Origin: Bacillus sp. ISL-34
Lineage (GTDB): Bacteria; Bacillota; Bacilli; Bacillales; DSM-1321
Direction of reading: 5' to 3'
DNA: 64,000 bases
Assembly: GCF_018613325.1 (NCBI RefSeq)
Contig: NZ_JAGGQJ010000002.1
Location: 62,001-126,000, forward strand
Shown here: positions 32,938 to 41,566 of the stretch, in pieces
Position numbering within the stretch: the stretch's first letter is position 1
Layout of the letters: each line of letters starts with the position of its first letter
Position numbers and translations under genes: made by a program
The notes under the pieces: model-generated
Seen by the model: the letters and a program-made list of their open reading frames with translations, nothing else
The model's database searches: none
Told to the model about the DNA's origin: nothing

Positions 32938-34191
32938 ATGGAATATATAAAGAAAGCGGACGTATTTGAACAGACCTCTTCACATGAAGTAGAACAAACA
33001 GTGAAGTCCATCATTGAAAATGTAAAAGCAGGCGGGGATGATGCCGTACGGGAATATGAAAAGAAATTCGGTGATTCCGATCGTCCGGTCCGGGTTAGTG
33101 AAGAGGAGATCGAGCGTTGTATCAGGACTCTTCCTGAAGAGGTAAAAGTGCTGATTGATCGGGTCGTTGAAAGAGTTTCCGAATTTGCTAAAGCACAGTT
33201 GAGCTGCCTAACTCCATTCGAAAAGGATTTTGGCGAGGGAATCAGGATGGGGCATAGAATCGTACCGATCGAAAAGGTGGGTGCTTATGTACCAGGCGGG
33301 AGATTCCCGTTATTATCATCAGGACCGATGGTCGTTGCCCCAGCAAAGGTAGCGGGAGCAAAAAGAATCGTTGCCTGCAGCCCAGCCAATTATGAAGGCG
33401 GCATCCATCCGGCAGTTTTATACGGCTTGCTCCGCTCCGGTGCTACAGACATTTTTGCAATTGGCGGTGCGCAGGCAATTGCGGCCATGGCATATGGAAC
33501 CGAATCCATCCCGGAAGTGGATATCATCGCTGGGCCAGGAAACCGGTTTGTAGCAGAAGCAAAACGCCAAGTGTTCGGTAAAGTGGGCATAGACCTTATT
33601 GCTGGACCGAGTGAAGTGATGGTTTTTGCTGATGATTCCGCATCACCTGTGAAAATAGCGGCCGATTTACTTGCACAAGCTGAACACGATCCGTACGCAC
33701 GGGCCATTCTTGTCACAACTTCCCGAACGGTTGCCGAAGAAACTGAAAAAGAAATCGAAGGCTTTTTGAAAACCTTCTCACCATCTTCCCCTGCACACGA
33801 ATCATGGGAAAAAAGAGGGGAAATCATTTATGCAGATTCATTTCAAGAAGGACTGGATATTTGCAATGATTATGCCATTGAACATTTACATTTGCATATC
33901 AATAATAGCCGCGAATTGATGGATAAACTAAATAACTATGGATCATTGTTCCTTGATGAAGGCAGTTCAGTCGTCTTCTCTGACAAAGTCTCTGGAACGA
34001 ACCATACATTGCCGACTCAAAAAGCAGCAAGATATACCGGGGGACTTTGGGCAGGAAGTTATGTGAAAGTCATGACACATCAGGAAATCACAGGCCAAGG
34101 CATTCAATTCCTGGCATCCCATGCGGAAGATCAATCAGAAATCGAAGGCTTGGAAGGCCATAAATTATCGGCAACTGTCAGGTTGACATGA
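32938..34191 (+). CDS. Histidinol-dehydrogenase-like dehydrogenase (HisD paralog)
   Basis: 417 residues. HisD-family blocks: VGAYVPGGRFPLLSSGPMVVAPAKVAG, IFAIGGAQAIAAMAYGT, IAGPGNRFVAEAKRQVFG, LIAGPSEVMVFAD, DLLAQAEHDP (zinc region) and IEHLHLHI. It is not in a histidine operon, and the sequence departs from biosynthetic HisD (for example QEITGQGIQFLASHAE near the end). Catabolic HisD homologs oxidise vicinal diols to carboxylates in two steps, for example HpsN on dihydroxypropanesulfonate. A similar four-electron oxidation is likely here, but the substrate is unknown. Confidence 0.88.
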   Translation: MEYIKKADVFEQTSSHEVEQTVKSIIENVKAGGDDAVREYEKKFGDSDRPVRVSEEEIERCIRTLPEEVKVLIDRVVERVSEFAKAQLSCLTPFEKDFGEGIRMGHRIVPIEKVGAYVPGGRFPLLSSGPMVVAPAKVAGAKRIVACSPANYEGGIHPAVLYGLLRSGATDIFAIGGAQAIAAMAYGTESIPEVDIIAGPGNRFVAEAKRQVFGKVGIDLIAGPSEVMVFADDSASPVKIAADLLAQAEHDPYARAILVTTSRTVAEETEKEIEGFLKTFSPSSPAHESWEKRGEIIYADSFQEGLDICNDYAIEHLHLHINNSRELMDKLNNYGSLFLDEGSSVVFSDKVSGTNHTLPTQKAARYTGGLWAGSYVKVMTHQEITGQGIQFLASHAEDQSEIEGLEGHKLSATVRLT

Positions 34192-34397
34192 GTGTGCTCT
34201 AAATGATAGAAATTGCTGAAAACGCATTCAATTAGTGGTGCAGCCGCTAGAATAAATGGATACTCCCATTCTGCCTGAAATGTCGGGTGGATGGGCTGTA
34301 TCAACCCTGGAAAATATATGAAAATATGTGTAATCACTAAGAGCATCGCCTTTCTGTCCAGTGGGGCGAAAGGGAGGGGAATGAAAGGGTGGAATAT

Positions 34398-35624
34398 ATG
34401 AACAAAACTAATAAAATTAATAATCGAAAAGAAACCATCTTATTCTTTATCATTAGCTTGTTGTTCTTTGTCACCATTACGGCATTTGATCCATTTATCT
34501 CCTCTTATGCTAAAGATCTTGGGTTCGATTCAGTTATAATAGGCAGTATTATCGGAATATCAGGGATTGTTGCTTTATTGACACGACTTCCGATAGGTGT
34601 ATTTTCGGATATGCTGCATAAACGAAGATTATTTATCCAAATGGGGTTGCTGATAACCATCGTAATGTGGACGCTAGCCTTTTTCATACCAAGTTCAACA
34701 ACATTGTACCTTGGGAAAATTTCGGACGGTTTAACTGGTTCCACCTGGGTTATTTACAATGTTATGTTCGCCTCTTATTTTGGAGTGAGGGAAGCTGCAA
34801 AAGCCGTAGCGATATTGGGTGTTGCATCGCCGGTTGGCTCCATCCTCGGGACAACCATCGGTGCATTAGTGGCCAATAGCTATGGGTATCGGTATAGTTT
34901 TTTAGTAGCGGTGGCCGCCGCCATACTAGCGCTTGTTTTAACTTTTTTCACAAAAGACCTCAGTATTAAAGGGGTAAAAGTAAAATACGATAAGAAAATA
35001 CTTGTCGAGCAAATCACCGATAAAAAAATCTGGGTCATTTCGGTTTTGGCAACGATTGCTTTGATGGTCACCATTGGAACAAGGGATACATTCACACCTT
35101 TAGTTGCAACGGACCTTGGAGCAAATCCACTCTTGATTGGCATGCTGGCAAACACTCACCTGGTGATATATGGTTTAGCGGCTGGATTATGCGGAGCCCT
35201 TTTTTATAAAAAAATCGGTTTAATGAACACGGCGATTTTGGGAGCGGTTTTACAAGGGGTCATCATCATATTGATTCCTTATGCTGAAAATTTAACGATG
35301 CTTTTTCTACTACAGGCATTTCAAGGTTTCGGTTATGGGCTGATCTTTACGGTTGTCACTTCCTGGGCTGTTGAAAATATTCCTGAGATTAAACAATCCA
35401 CGAGAATGGGCTTGTTCCAAAGCTTATATTCTGCTGGAATGTTTTTAGGACCCGTCCTGATTGGCATCTTGATCGAAGTGTTTTCAAGATCAACAGGCTA
35501 CTTGATCATGGGGGCATTATCAATTGCTTCAACCATTCTTATTAAAACTTCCATAAAACGCTCAAAAAAAGAAGCTACAAATGAAGAATATCCTCTTGAA
35601 GAGATGCTGATGGAAAGAAAATAG
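34398..35624 (+). CDS. Major facilitator superfamily transporter
   Basis: 408 residues with twelve hydrophobic segments. The loop-2 motif reads LTRLPIGVFSDMLHKRR and the second-half equivalent is weak. ATG 34398 follows AAAGGGTGG; GTG 34389 lies within that ribosome site. It is the last gene of the LacI-controlled operon after a 206-base gap, and a terminator follows. It is presumably the importer of the pathway's substrate. Confidence 0.88.
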   Translation: MNKTNKINNRKETILFFIISLLFFVTITAFDPFISSYAKDLGFDSVIIGSIIGISGIVALLTRLPIGVFSDMLHKRRLFIQMGLLITIVMWTLAFFIPSSTTLYLGKISDGLTGSTWVIYNVMFASYFGVREAAKAVAILGVASPVGSILGTTIGALVANSYGYRYSFLVAVAAAILALVLTFFTKDLSIKGVKVKYDKKILVEQITDKKIWVISVLATIALMVTIGTRDTFTPLVATDLGANPLLIGMLANTHLVIYGLAAGLCGALFYKKIGLMNTAILGAVLQGVIIILIPYAENLTMLFLLQAFQGFGYGLIFTVVTSWAVENIPEIKQSTRMGLFQSLYSAGMFLGPVLIGILIEVFSRSTGYLIMGALSIASTILIKTSIKRSKKEATNEEYPLEEMLMERK

Positions 35625-35649
35625 ATTCCTTGAACAGGCAAGGGTAAAA

Positions 35650-35682
35650 GGAGCAGACCTTAACGGGTTTGCTCTTTTTTAT
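35650..35682 (+). terminator. Terminator of the LacI-controlled operon
   Basis: GAGCAGACC pairs with GGTTTGCTC (one G-U) and is followed by six T. Confidence 0.82.
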
Positions 35683-35780
35683 TTTGACTGTTTTTAAAGT
35701 TCAACTTCATGTAATCAATAAAATGCATGCAGGTTTTCTTAATGGCCATAATGATTTTTATTCCCAAAATTTCATTAATA

Positions 35781-35809
35781 TTGACGGTATCAATCTCTGA
35801 CTTTATCAT
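35781..35809 (+). promoter_or_regulatory. Sigma-A promoter of the ferric ABC operon
   Basis: TTGACG (35781-35786), 17-base spacer, TATCAT (35804-35809). The Fur box begins nine bases downstream. Confidence 0.7.
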
Positions 35810-35817
35810 TACAACAG

Positions 35818-35836
35818 GATAATGATAATCATTTTC
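35818..35836. promoter_or_regulatory. Fur box upstream of the ferric ABC operon
   Basis: GATAATGATAATCATTTTC matches the 19-base Fur consensus GATAATGATAATCATTATC at all but one position. It lies just downstream of the -10, so iron-loaded Fur would block initiation. Confidence 0.9.
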
Positions 35837-35896
35837 AATTATGTGTTCGTTTGATAAGAAAGTAAATAGGTATAGATGTAGGAAAGGGTGCAAAAA

Positions 35897-36862
35897 ATGA
35901 GAGAATCTAGAAAAGTAAGAACATTTGGGGGAGGAGCGTTAATCCTGTTATTTGCGATTATGATGATGTTAACAGGATGTAATAATTCTCAAAAAACAAC
36001 AGAAGCAGAGAAGACATCTACCGAAACAAGTAATCAAGAAATAAGGACGATTAAGCATGAAATGGGAGAAACGGAAATTAAAAATACTCCTAAAAAAATA
36101 GTTACGCTTGAGTTATCTTTCGTTGATTCTTTAAATGCCCTAGGGATAAAACCTATCGGGATTTCAGATGACAACAAAAAAGATATGATTACAAAACTTG
36201 TAGGTCAAGAAATGGATTATACTTCTGTTGGAACACGTGAGCAGCCTAATTTAGAGGTTATCAGTTCTTTACAGCCGGATTTAATCATTGCAGATGCTGA
36301 GCGGCATAAAGGGATTTATAAAGATTTACAGCAGATTGCTCCTACCGTTGTCTTAAAAAGTCGTGAATCTACATATCAAGAAAATTTGGATTCTTTTAAA
36401 ACGATCGCTAAGGCAGTAAATCAGGAAGATGCTGCAGAAAAAAGATTGAGCGAGCATGAAAAAACGATTAAGGAACTTAAATCAAAACTTACAGTTGATT
36501 CAAATATGACGGTTTTACCTGCAGTTGTACGAGATACTTCATTCCAAGCTCATACTTCTTCTTCTTATGATGGAGAATTGCTGGAACGCATGGGATTGAA
36601 AAATGCCATTCAGCAGGAACAGCCACATGCCGAGATGAATCTGGAGCAGCTTGTCGAGATTAATCCGGATGTGCTGCTTCTAGCGAACAATGAGGGTAAG
36701 TTACTTACTGATGAGTGGAAAGACAATCCTCTTTGGAAAAACTTGAAGGCTGTAAAAAACGGACAGGTGTATAGTGTTGATCGAGATTTATGGACGAGAT
36801 ACCGTGGTGTTGTATCGGCAGAGGCCATTGCTAAAGACACTTTAAAAATGCTTGGTGAATAA
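35897..36862 (+). CDS. yfmC: Ferric siderophore/dicitrate ABC transporter, substrate-binding lipoprotein
   Basis: 321 residues. A lipoprotein signal ends with LTGC (Cys28), so the protein is anchored outside the membrane. The FecB/periplasmic-binding fold follows (TPKKIVTLELSFVDSLNALGIKPIGISDD, then SVGTREQPNLEVISSLQPDLIIADAERHKGIYKDL). The sequence is close to what I remember of B. subtilis YfmC, which binds ferric citrate. ATG 35897 follows AAAGGGTG; GTG 35888 is inside that site. First gene of the Fur-controlled operon; a hairpin separates it from the permease genes. Confidence 0.9.
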   Translation: MRESRKVRTFGGGALILLFAIMMMLTGCNNSQKTTEAEKTSTETSNQEIRTIKHEMGETEIKNTPKKIVTLELSFVDSLNALGIKPIGISDDNKKDMITKLVGQEMDYTSVGTREQPNLEVISSLQPDLIIADAERHKGIYKDLQQIAPTVVLKSRESTYQENLDSFKTIAKAVNQEDAAEKRLSEHEKTIKELKSKLTVDSNMTVLPAVVRDTSFQAHTSSSYDGELLERMGLKNAIQQEQPHAEMNLEQLVEINPDVLLLANNEGKLLTDEWKDNPLWKNLKAVKNGQVYSVDRDLWTRYRGVVSAEAIAKDTLKMLGE

Positions 36863-36871
36863 TAGAGGAAC

Positions 36872-36910
36872 AAAAGCGAAGTAAGAGAACACATTCTTAC
36901 TTCGCTTTCC
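36872..36910 (+). other. Hairpin between the binding-protein and permease genes
   Basis: AAAGCGAAGTAAGA (36873-36886) and TCTTACTTCGCTTT (36895-36908) are perfect 14-base arms with an 8-base loop and no T run. Such a hairpin after the binding-protein gene usually protects its mRNA or lowers read-through, so more binding protein than permease is made. Confidence 0.7.
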
Positions 36911-36951
36911 ATTAGTATCAAATCTTTGTTAGGAAGTGTGTTGTATAGTCA

Positions 36952-37956
36952 ATGGAAACTGTAGTTAGAAGTAAACTGAAAGTGTATTCTACAGCTATCG
37001 CTGGAATCGTTTTGCTGATTATAGGAGTACTGACGAGTATTTCTGTGGGAGCGGCCGATATTGATGCATCAATGGTTTTGAAGTCTTTTTTTGAGGTCGA
37101 CTCTTCCAAGGAACAGACGATTATAAGGACTCTTCGATTGCCCCGAGCTTTAGTTGGAGCATTGGTCGGTGCTAATTTAGCGGTGGCGGGTGCTCTCATG
37201 CAGGCAATTACCCGGAATTCATTAGCTTCTCCACAAGTGTTTGGTGTTAATGCCGGTGCCTCATTTTTTATTGTGTCAGCTTTTGTTTTCTTTCCTAACC
37301 TTTCTTCCGTCTCTCTAGTTTGCGTTGCATTCATTGGTGCAGCAGTGGGAGGGATGGCGGTCTATTCTTTTGCTTCGGGAGGAGGAATGACACAAGTAAA
37401 GCTGGCATTGGCTGGAATGGCTGTTCACTTTTTTTTATCTTCTTTAACGCAAGGCATGATCATCTTTAATGAACAAGCGAAAGATGTGCTCTACTGGTTA
37501 GTCGGGTCTATTAATGGGAAAACATGGGCGCACGTAAACATGATTCTTCCTTGGTCTCTTTTCGGGCTAGTTGTAGCTGTCTTGTTCTCTCGATCTGTTT
37601 CTATCCTTGTCTTAGGAGAAAATATGGCGCAGGGACTTGGGCAACGGGTGTATCGAATCCGTATTTTAGCAGGAATTTTGGTGATCATATTGGCAGGATC
37701 TTCGGTTGCCGTCGCAGGCCCAGTGGGCTTTGTAGGATTGATCATTCCTCATATCGTCAGGAGACTGGTGGGCGGGGATTATCGAAGAATCATCCCTTTT
37801 TCTGCATTATTCGGTGCTTTGCTCTTAGTTTACGCAGATATTCTCGCTCGGTTTATCGCTTATCCTTTTGAGTCGCCGGTAGGAATCGTAACAGCTATGA
37901 TCGGTGCGCCATTCTTCCTTTATTTAGCGAAGAGGGGGAGGAATATTAAGCAATGA
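36952..37956 (+). CDS. yfmD: Ferric siderophore/dicitrate ABC transporter, FecCD-family permease 1
   Basis: 334 residues with about nine to ten membrane helices. FecCD hallmarks: LRLPRALVGALVGANLAVAGALMQAITRNSLASPQVFGVNAGA, and near the end VAVAGPVGFVGLIIPHIVRRLVGGDYR. It forms the membrane channel with the next gene product. The stop overlaps the next start by four bases (ATGA). The ribosome site (AGGAAG) is rather far from ATG 36952, so the start is moderately certain. Confidence 0.92.
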   Translation: METVVRSKLKVYSTAIAGIVLLIIGVLTSISVGAADIDASMVLKSFFEVDSSKEQTIIRTLRLPRALVGALVGANLAVAGALMQAITRNSLASPQVFGVNAGASFFIVSAFVFFPNLSSVSLVCVAFIGAAVGGMAVYSFASGGGMTQVKLALAGMAVHFFLSSLTQGMIIFNEQAKDVLYWLVGSINGKTWAHVNMILPWSLFGLVVAVLFSRSVSILVLGENMAQGLGQRVYRIRILAGILVIILAGSSVAVAGPVGFVGLIIPHIVRRLVGGDYRRIIPFSALFGALLLVYADILARFIAYPFESPVGIVTAMIGAPFFLYLAKRGRNIKQ

Positions 37957-38966
37957 AACTAAAACGGACATTTGGGTTGAAATCAACTTTGCACCCTTTT
38001 TCTATTATCCTATTGCTGACGGTTACCATGCTGATTTTATCATTGGTGAGCCTGGGCTTAGGGGCGATTTATATCTCACCTTTAGAAATTCTCCAAAATT
38101 TCCTTGGAAATGGCATGCAAAGTCAGGCATTCATTCTGCACAACTACCGTATACCACGTATTTTAATTGCCGTGATAGTTGGGGCCGGATTGGCAACGGC
38201 AGGAGCCATTCTGCAAGGAGTCCTTAGAAATCCATTGGCTTCTCCCGATGTGATTGGGGTAACAAAGGGGGCCGGTTTGGCAGCTGTTATAGTCATTGTT
38301 TTATTTCCGCAATCGCCCATCATGATACTGCCTCTTTCAGCTTTTATCGGAGCGGCGGTCATGGCGGCAATTTTGATGATTTTCGTTTATAAAAAAGGAG
38401 CTCAACCAAATACAATAGCTTTGGTGGGAATTGCTTTAGGGGCCATATGTCAAGCGGGCATAGAGTATTTCATGGTCAAGTTCCCGGATGATGTAAATAC
38501 GACACTGCTGTGGTTGACAGGCAGTCTATGGGGAAGAGGATGGGATCAAGTATTCATTTTGCTTCCATGTCTTGTCCTTGTCCCGGTATTGATTGCATTA
38601 ACTTCAAAAATGGATGTACTGAGCCTTGGCGACGATATAGCTACAGGTCTCGGTGAAAGATCGAAATTACTGCGTTATATATTGTTATGTGTTTCTGTCA
38701 TTTTAATCGGAGTCTGTGTAGCAGCGGTTGGTTCCATCGGGTTCATTGGTTTAATTGCCCCCCATATTGCCCGGAGAGTGGTAGGGTCAAAATTCAAGGT
38801 TCTGCTTCCTGCTTCAGCTCTTTTCGGTTCTATCTTTCTGCTCGTTGCCGATAGCCTGGGAAGAGGGTTATTCCCTCCAATAGAAATACCCGCCGGAATT
38901 ATCACTGCGGTGATTGGGGTGCCATATTTTTTATATCTATTACGCCGTGAACGAAAAATAACATAA
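37953..38966 (+). CDS. yfmE: Ferric siderophore/dicitrate ABC transporter, FecCD-family permease 2
   Basis: 337 residues with the same helix pattern as its neighbour: YRIPRILIAVIVGAGLATAGAILQGVLRNPLASPDVIGVTKGA and VAAVGSIGFIGLIAPHIARRVVG, the cytoplasmic loop that contacts the ATPase. It pairs with permease 1 as a heterodimer. GAGGGGGAGG lies shortly before its ATG, inside the end of permease 1. Confidence 0.92.
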   Translation: MKLKRTFGLKSTLHPFSIILLLTVTMLILSLVSLGLGAIYISPLEILQNFLGNGMQSQAFILHNYRIPRILIAVIVGAGLATAGAILQGVLRNPLASPDVIGVTKGAGLAAVIVIVLFPQSPIMILPLSAFIGAAVMAAILMIFVYKKGAQPNTIALVGIALGAICQAGIEYFMVKFPDDVNTTLLWLTGSLWGRGWDQVFILLPCLVLVPVLIALTSKMDVLSLGDDIATGLGERSKLLRYILLCVSVILIGVCVAAVGSIGFIGLIAPHIARRVVGSKFKVLLPASALFGSIFLLVADSLGRGLFPPIEIPAGIITAVIGVPYFLYLLRRERKIT

Positions 38967-38981
38967 GGAAGGCTGAATATC

Positions 38982-39770
38982 ATGACAACATTATCAGCAG
39001 AGCATCTTTCCCTCTCTTATGGGTCAACTCAAATCATTGATAATATCGATTTAGAAATTCCTGAAGGTAAGATCAGTATAATCATAGGTTCCAATGGTTG
39101 TGGCAAATCCACCATTCTACGGTCTCTAGCTAGATTATTAATGCCACAGCAAGGCACGATCTATTTAGATGGAAAAGCGATTCATCATCAATCTTCCAAG
39201 GAAGTGGCAAAGAAATTGGCTATCTTACCCCAAGCTCCGGAAGCTCCTGAAGATATAACCGTTAAAGAACTATGCTATTATGGCAGGCATCCGCATAAAG
39301 GCTTATTTTCCAGGCAAACCCCGGAAGATCATGCCATTGTCGACCGTGCATTATCAGCAACAAAAATGACGGAGTTTGCTGATCGGACATTGGATGCATT
39401 ATCTGGAGGACAAAGGCAAAGAGCCTGGATTTCGATGGCTTTAGTACAAGAAACCGACCTATTATTGTTAGATGAACCGACAACCTATCTAGACTTAGCG
39501 CACCAAATTGAAATATTGGAATTACTGCGCGATTTAAACGTAACTTATGGGCGTACGATTGTTATGGTTCTGCATGATCTAAATCAAGCGGCACAGTATG
39601 CCGATCATCTGATTAGCATCAAGAAGGGGAAAATCTATAAAGAGGGACCGCCTGAAACGGTATTTACAAAAGATATGATCAAGGACGTCTTCAGACTGGA
39701 ATGCTGTATTATTGAAAACCCTGTTGATCAAACGCCTCTTTGCATTCCTATTGGCTTATCTCAAGATTAG
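38982..39770 (+). CDS. yfmF: Ferric siderophore/dicitrate ABC transporter, ATPase
   Basis: 262 residues: Walker [13 protein letters not shown] (residues about 35-46), Q-loop in [11 protein letters not shown], signature [15 protein letters not shown], Walker [15 protein letters not shown], and the switch His in VMVLHDLNQ. It is the FecE/FhuC type used by siderophore importers. AAGGAAGG precedes the ATG. A strong bidirectional terminator closes the operon. Confidence 0.93.
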   Translation: MTTLSAEHLSLSYGSTQIIDNIDLEIPEGKISIIIGSNGCGKSTILRSLARLLMPQQGTIYLDGKAIHHQSSKEVAKKLAILPQAPEAPEDITVKELCYYGRHPHKGLFSRQTPEDHAIVDRALSATKMTEFADRTLDALSGGQRQRAWISMALVQETDLLLLDEPTTYLDLAHQIEILELLRDLNVTYGRTIVMVLHDLNQAAQYADHLISIKKGKIYKEGPPETVFTKDMIKDVFRLECCIIENPVDQTPLCIPIGLSQD

Positions 39771-39794
39771 ATATAATAAAATGGGAAGCAAGAA

Positions 39795-39832
39795 AACATC
39801 AGGGGGATTTCAATCCCCCTGATGTTTTTTTA
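39795..39832. terminator. Bidirectional terminator between the ferric ABC operon and the YmaF-like gene
   Basis: ACATCAGGGGGATT and AATCCCCCTGATGT are perfect 14-base arms with a two- to three-base loop, A-rich before and T-rich after. Confidence 0.92.
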
Positions 39833-39834
39833 TC

Positions 39835-40182
39835 TTATTTATTCCCTGGAGCAGGTTGATCGACCCCTTTAATTCTATGTCTATGCCCATCATCTTCCGT
39901 TGTGTAAAAGTCGTAATAATGGACGTGCATTCCATTTCCAACCGGAATGGGTGGTCCCGAATATGCCTTATAATAATGGGTATGTCCATCCTCAAATAAT
40001 ACATATCCTTCAGTATAATGAATATGTTCTCCCTCTTGTGATGGAATGGGCGGGGATGTTACATCTAAACATTGATGGACATGGCCGTCCGCTATGGAAG
40101 TATAATCAACAGATCCATGATTATGATGTGGTACAAACCCAGATACAAAATCATTTTTTCCTACATTATTCAGTCTCTTCAC
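39835..40182 (-). CDS. YmaF-family protein
   Basis: About 115 residues with repeated His-rich elements: HHNHGSVDYTSIADGHVHQCLDVTSPPIP, GEHIHYTEGYVLFEDGHTHYYKAYSGPPIP, GNGMHVHYYDFYTTEDDGHRHRIKG. The DGHxH repeats and the pattern of three similar segments are the YmaF family; a metal-binding or spore/outer-layer role is guessed. The start is uncertain: GTG 40182 is adjacent to AAGGGG, CTG 40173 has ideal spacing from AAGGGGTG, and ATG 40293 has no ribosome site and adds a hydrophobic segment foreign to the family. Confidence 0.75.
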   Translation of the reverse strand: MKRLNNVGKNDFVSGFVPHHNHGSVDYTSIADGHVHQCLDVTSPPIPSQEGEHIHYTEGYVLFEDGHTHYYKAYSGPPIPVGNGMHVHYYDFYTTEDDGHRHRIKGVDQPAPGNK

Positions 40183-40383
40183 CCCTTGTACATGAATAAA
40201 CAAACGTTTTATAAACCATATGCTTGGAACAATAAGAAGATTCTTAACGTCAAGTTTATGGAAAGGGGTAAAAAGCGGAAAACCAGGATACATGAACAGT
40301 TAAGTTTTTTAGAATACTGGCCAGTGGGATCAGTTTAAATGATAAAATAGATAGACTTATATTATTAAAGGAGACTTATTATC

Positions 40384-41361
40384 TTGGAAGCCAAATGTGT
40401 TAAATTCTATGAGTTTGGGAATCCGCAAAAGGTTTTAAAAGTTGAAAATAAACTTATTCAAAAACCTTTCGAAGGGGAAGTCCTCGTTCGGATGAGCACA
40501 CGTCCCATTAACCCGTCTGACTTGCTGCCCATTCGCGGTGCATATTCCCACCGAATTCCCTTGCCTTCCATCCCTGGTTATGAAGGGGTCGGCATTGTCG
40601 AAGAGGTGGGTCCATCGGTTTCGAAAGAGCTGTTAGGCAAGCGTGTTCTGCCTTTGCGCGGTGAAGGGACCTGGCAGGATTATGTTAAAACATCTGCGGA
40701 GCTGGCCATCGTCATTCCGGATTCGATTGAGGACCATATTGCAGCGCAATTATATATAAATCCGATAACCGCATGGCTAATCTGTACAGAGGTATTAACA
40801 TTGAAACCGGATGATGCATTACTCGTAAATGCTTGCGGATCTTCCATTGGCCGTGTACTTGCCCAGTTATCCAAGATTCTTGGATTTAAGCTGATTGCTG
40901 TAACGAGAAACAATAAGTATATGGAAGAACTGCTTAAACTTGGTGCTTCATATGTGATCGATACGTCCCGATCATCATTGCATGATACAGTGATGGAATG
41001 GACGAATGGGCGCGGAGCGAAAGCAGCCATAGATTCAGTGGGCGGCATCGATGGTTCAGAGCTAGCTTTTTGTGTTCGGCCTAATGGCATCTTATTGACG
41101 ATTGGCCTTTTATCAGGACAGTCTGTAAATTGGGCAAAAATTTCACAAAGGACAAAAGTGAATGTTAAAATGTTTCATCTTCGGCATTGGAATCAGCAGG
41201 CTTCCGTTCAAACTTGGCATGAAACGTTTAACCTTTTGATGGGTTTCATTGCTGATGAAAGGTTGAAATTCATGATGCCGGATTCCTACTACAGCCTTCA
41301 AGATGTGCAAGAAGCCATAAATGTCACGGGCAATAGAGGGAAGATTTTTTTAAGCAGCTGA
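40384..41361 (+). CDS. MDR-family zinc-independent-type alcohol dehydrogenase/quinone reductase
   Basis: 325 residues. GroES-like N-terminal domain (RPINPSDLLPIRGAYSHRIPLPSIPGYEGVGIVEEVG) and Rossmann domain (LVNACGSSIGRVLAQLSKILGFKLIAVTRN, with a nucleotide loop NACGSSIGR in place of the usual GxGxxG). It resembles 2-enoyl thioester reductase/MecR and crotonase-type MDR oxidoreductases; Cys ligands for a catalytic zinc are not seen. TTG 40384 follows AAAGGAGAC by eight to ten bases. Monocistronic. Confidence 0.87.
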   Translation: MEAKCVKFYEFGNPQKVLKVENKLIQKPFEGEVLVRMSTRPINPSDLLPIRGAYSHRIPLPSIPGYEGVGIVEEVGPSVSKELLGKRVLPLRGEGTWQDYVKTSAELAIVIPDSIEDHIAAQLYINPITAWLICTEVLTLKPDDALLVNACGSSIGRVLAQLSKILGFKLIAVTRNNKYMEELLKLGASYVIDTSRSSLHDTVMEWTNGRGAKAAIDSVGGIDGSELAFCVRPNGILLTIGLLSGQSVNWAKISQRTKVNVKMFHLRHWNQQASVQTWHETFNLLMGFIADERLKFMMPDSYYSLQDVQEAINVTGNRGKIFLSS

Positions 41362-41566
41362 TCTTGCATGCTGAATTGCAATGGTGGTTTGCTGATTGAA
41401 CGGATATATTGAGGGAAGCATTCATCTTGGAGCACTTCCAATAGGTTCCTAAGGTAAATGAAAATGGCCCCTGATAATATGGAATTACTTGATTACCTGT
41501 TTGGTTCTAGTTTAGAATGCGGAATAGAACATGTTGATGCATGAGACGACTTTGGAGGAAATACTT

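Noticed and set aside
35660..35893. Minus-strand ORF between the MFS gene and yfmC
   Set aside because: It spans the operon terminator, a sigma-A promoter and the Fur box; no ribosome site.
41362..41566. SAM or purine riboswitch before mtaD
   Set aside because: No conserved core or terminator/antiterminator pair visible.
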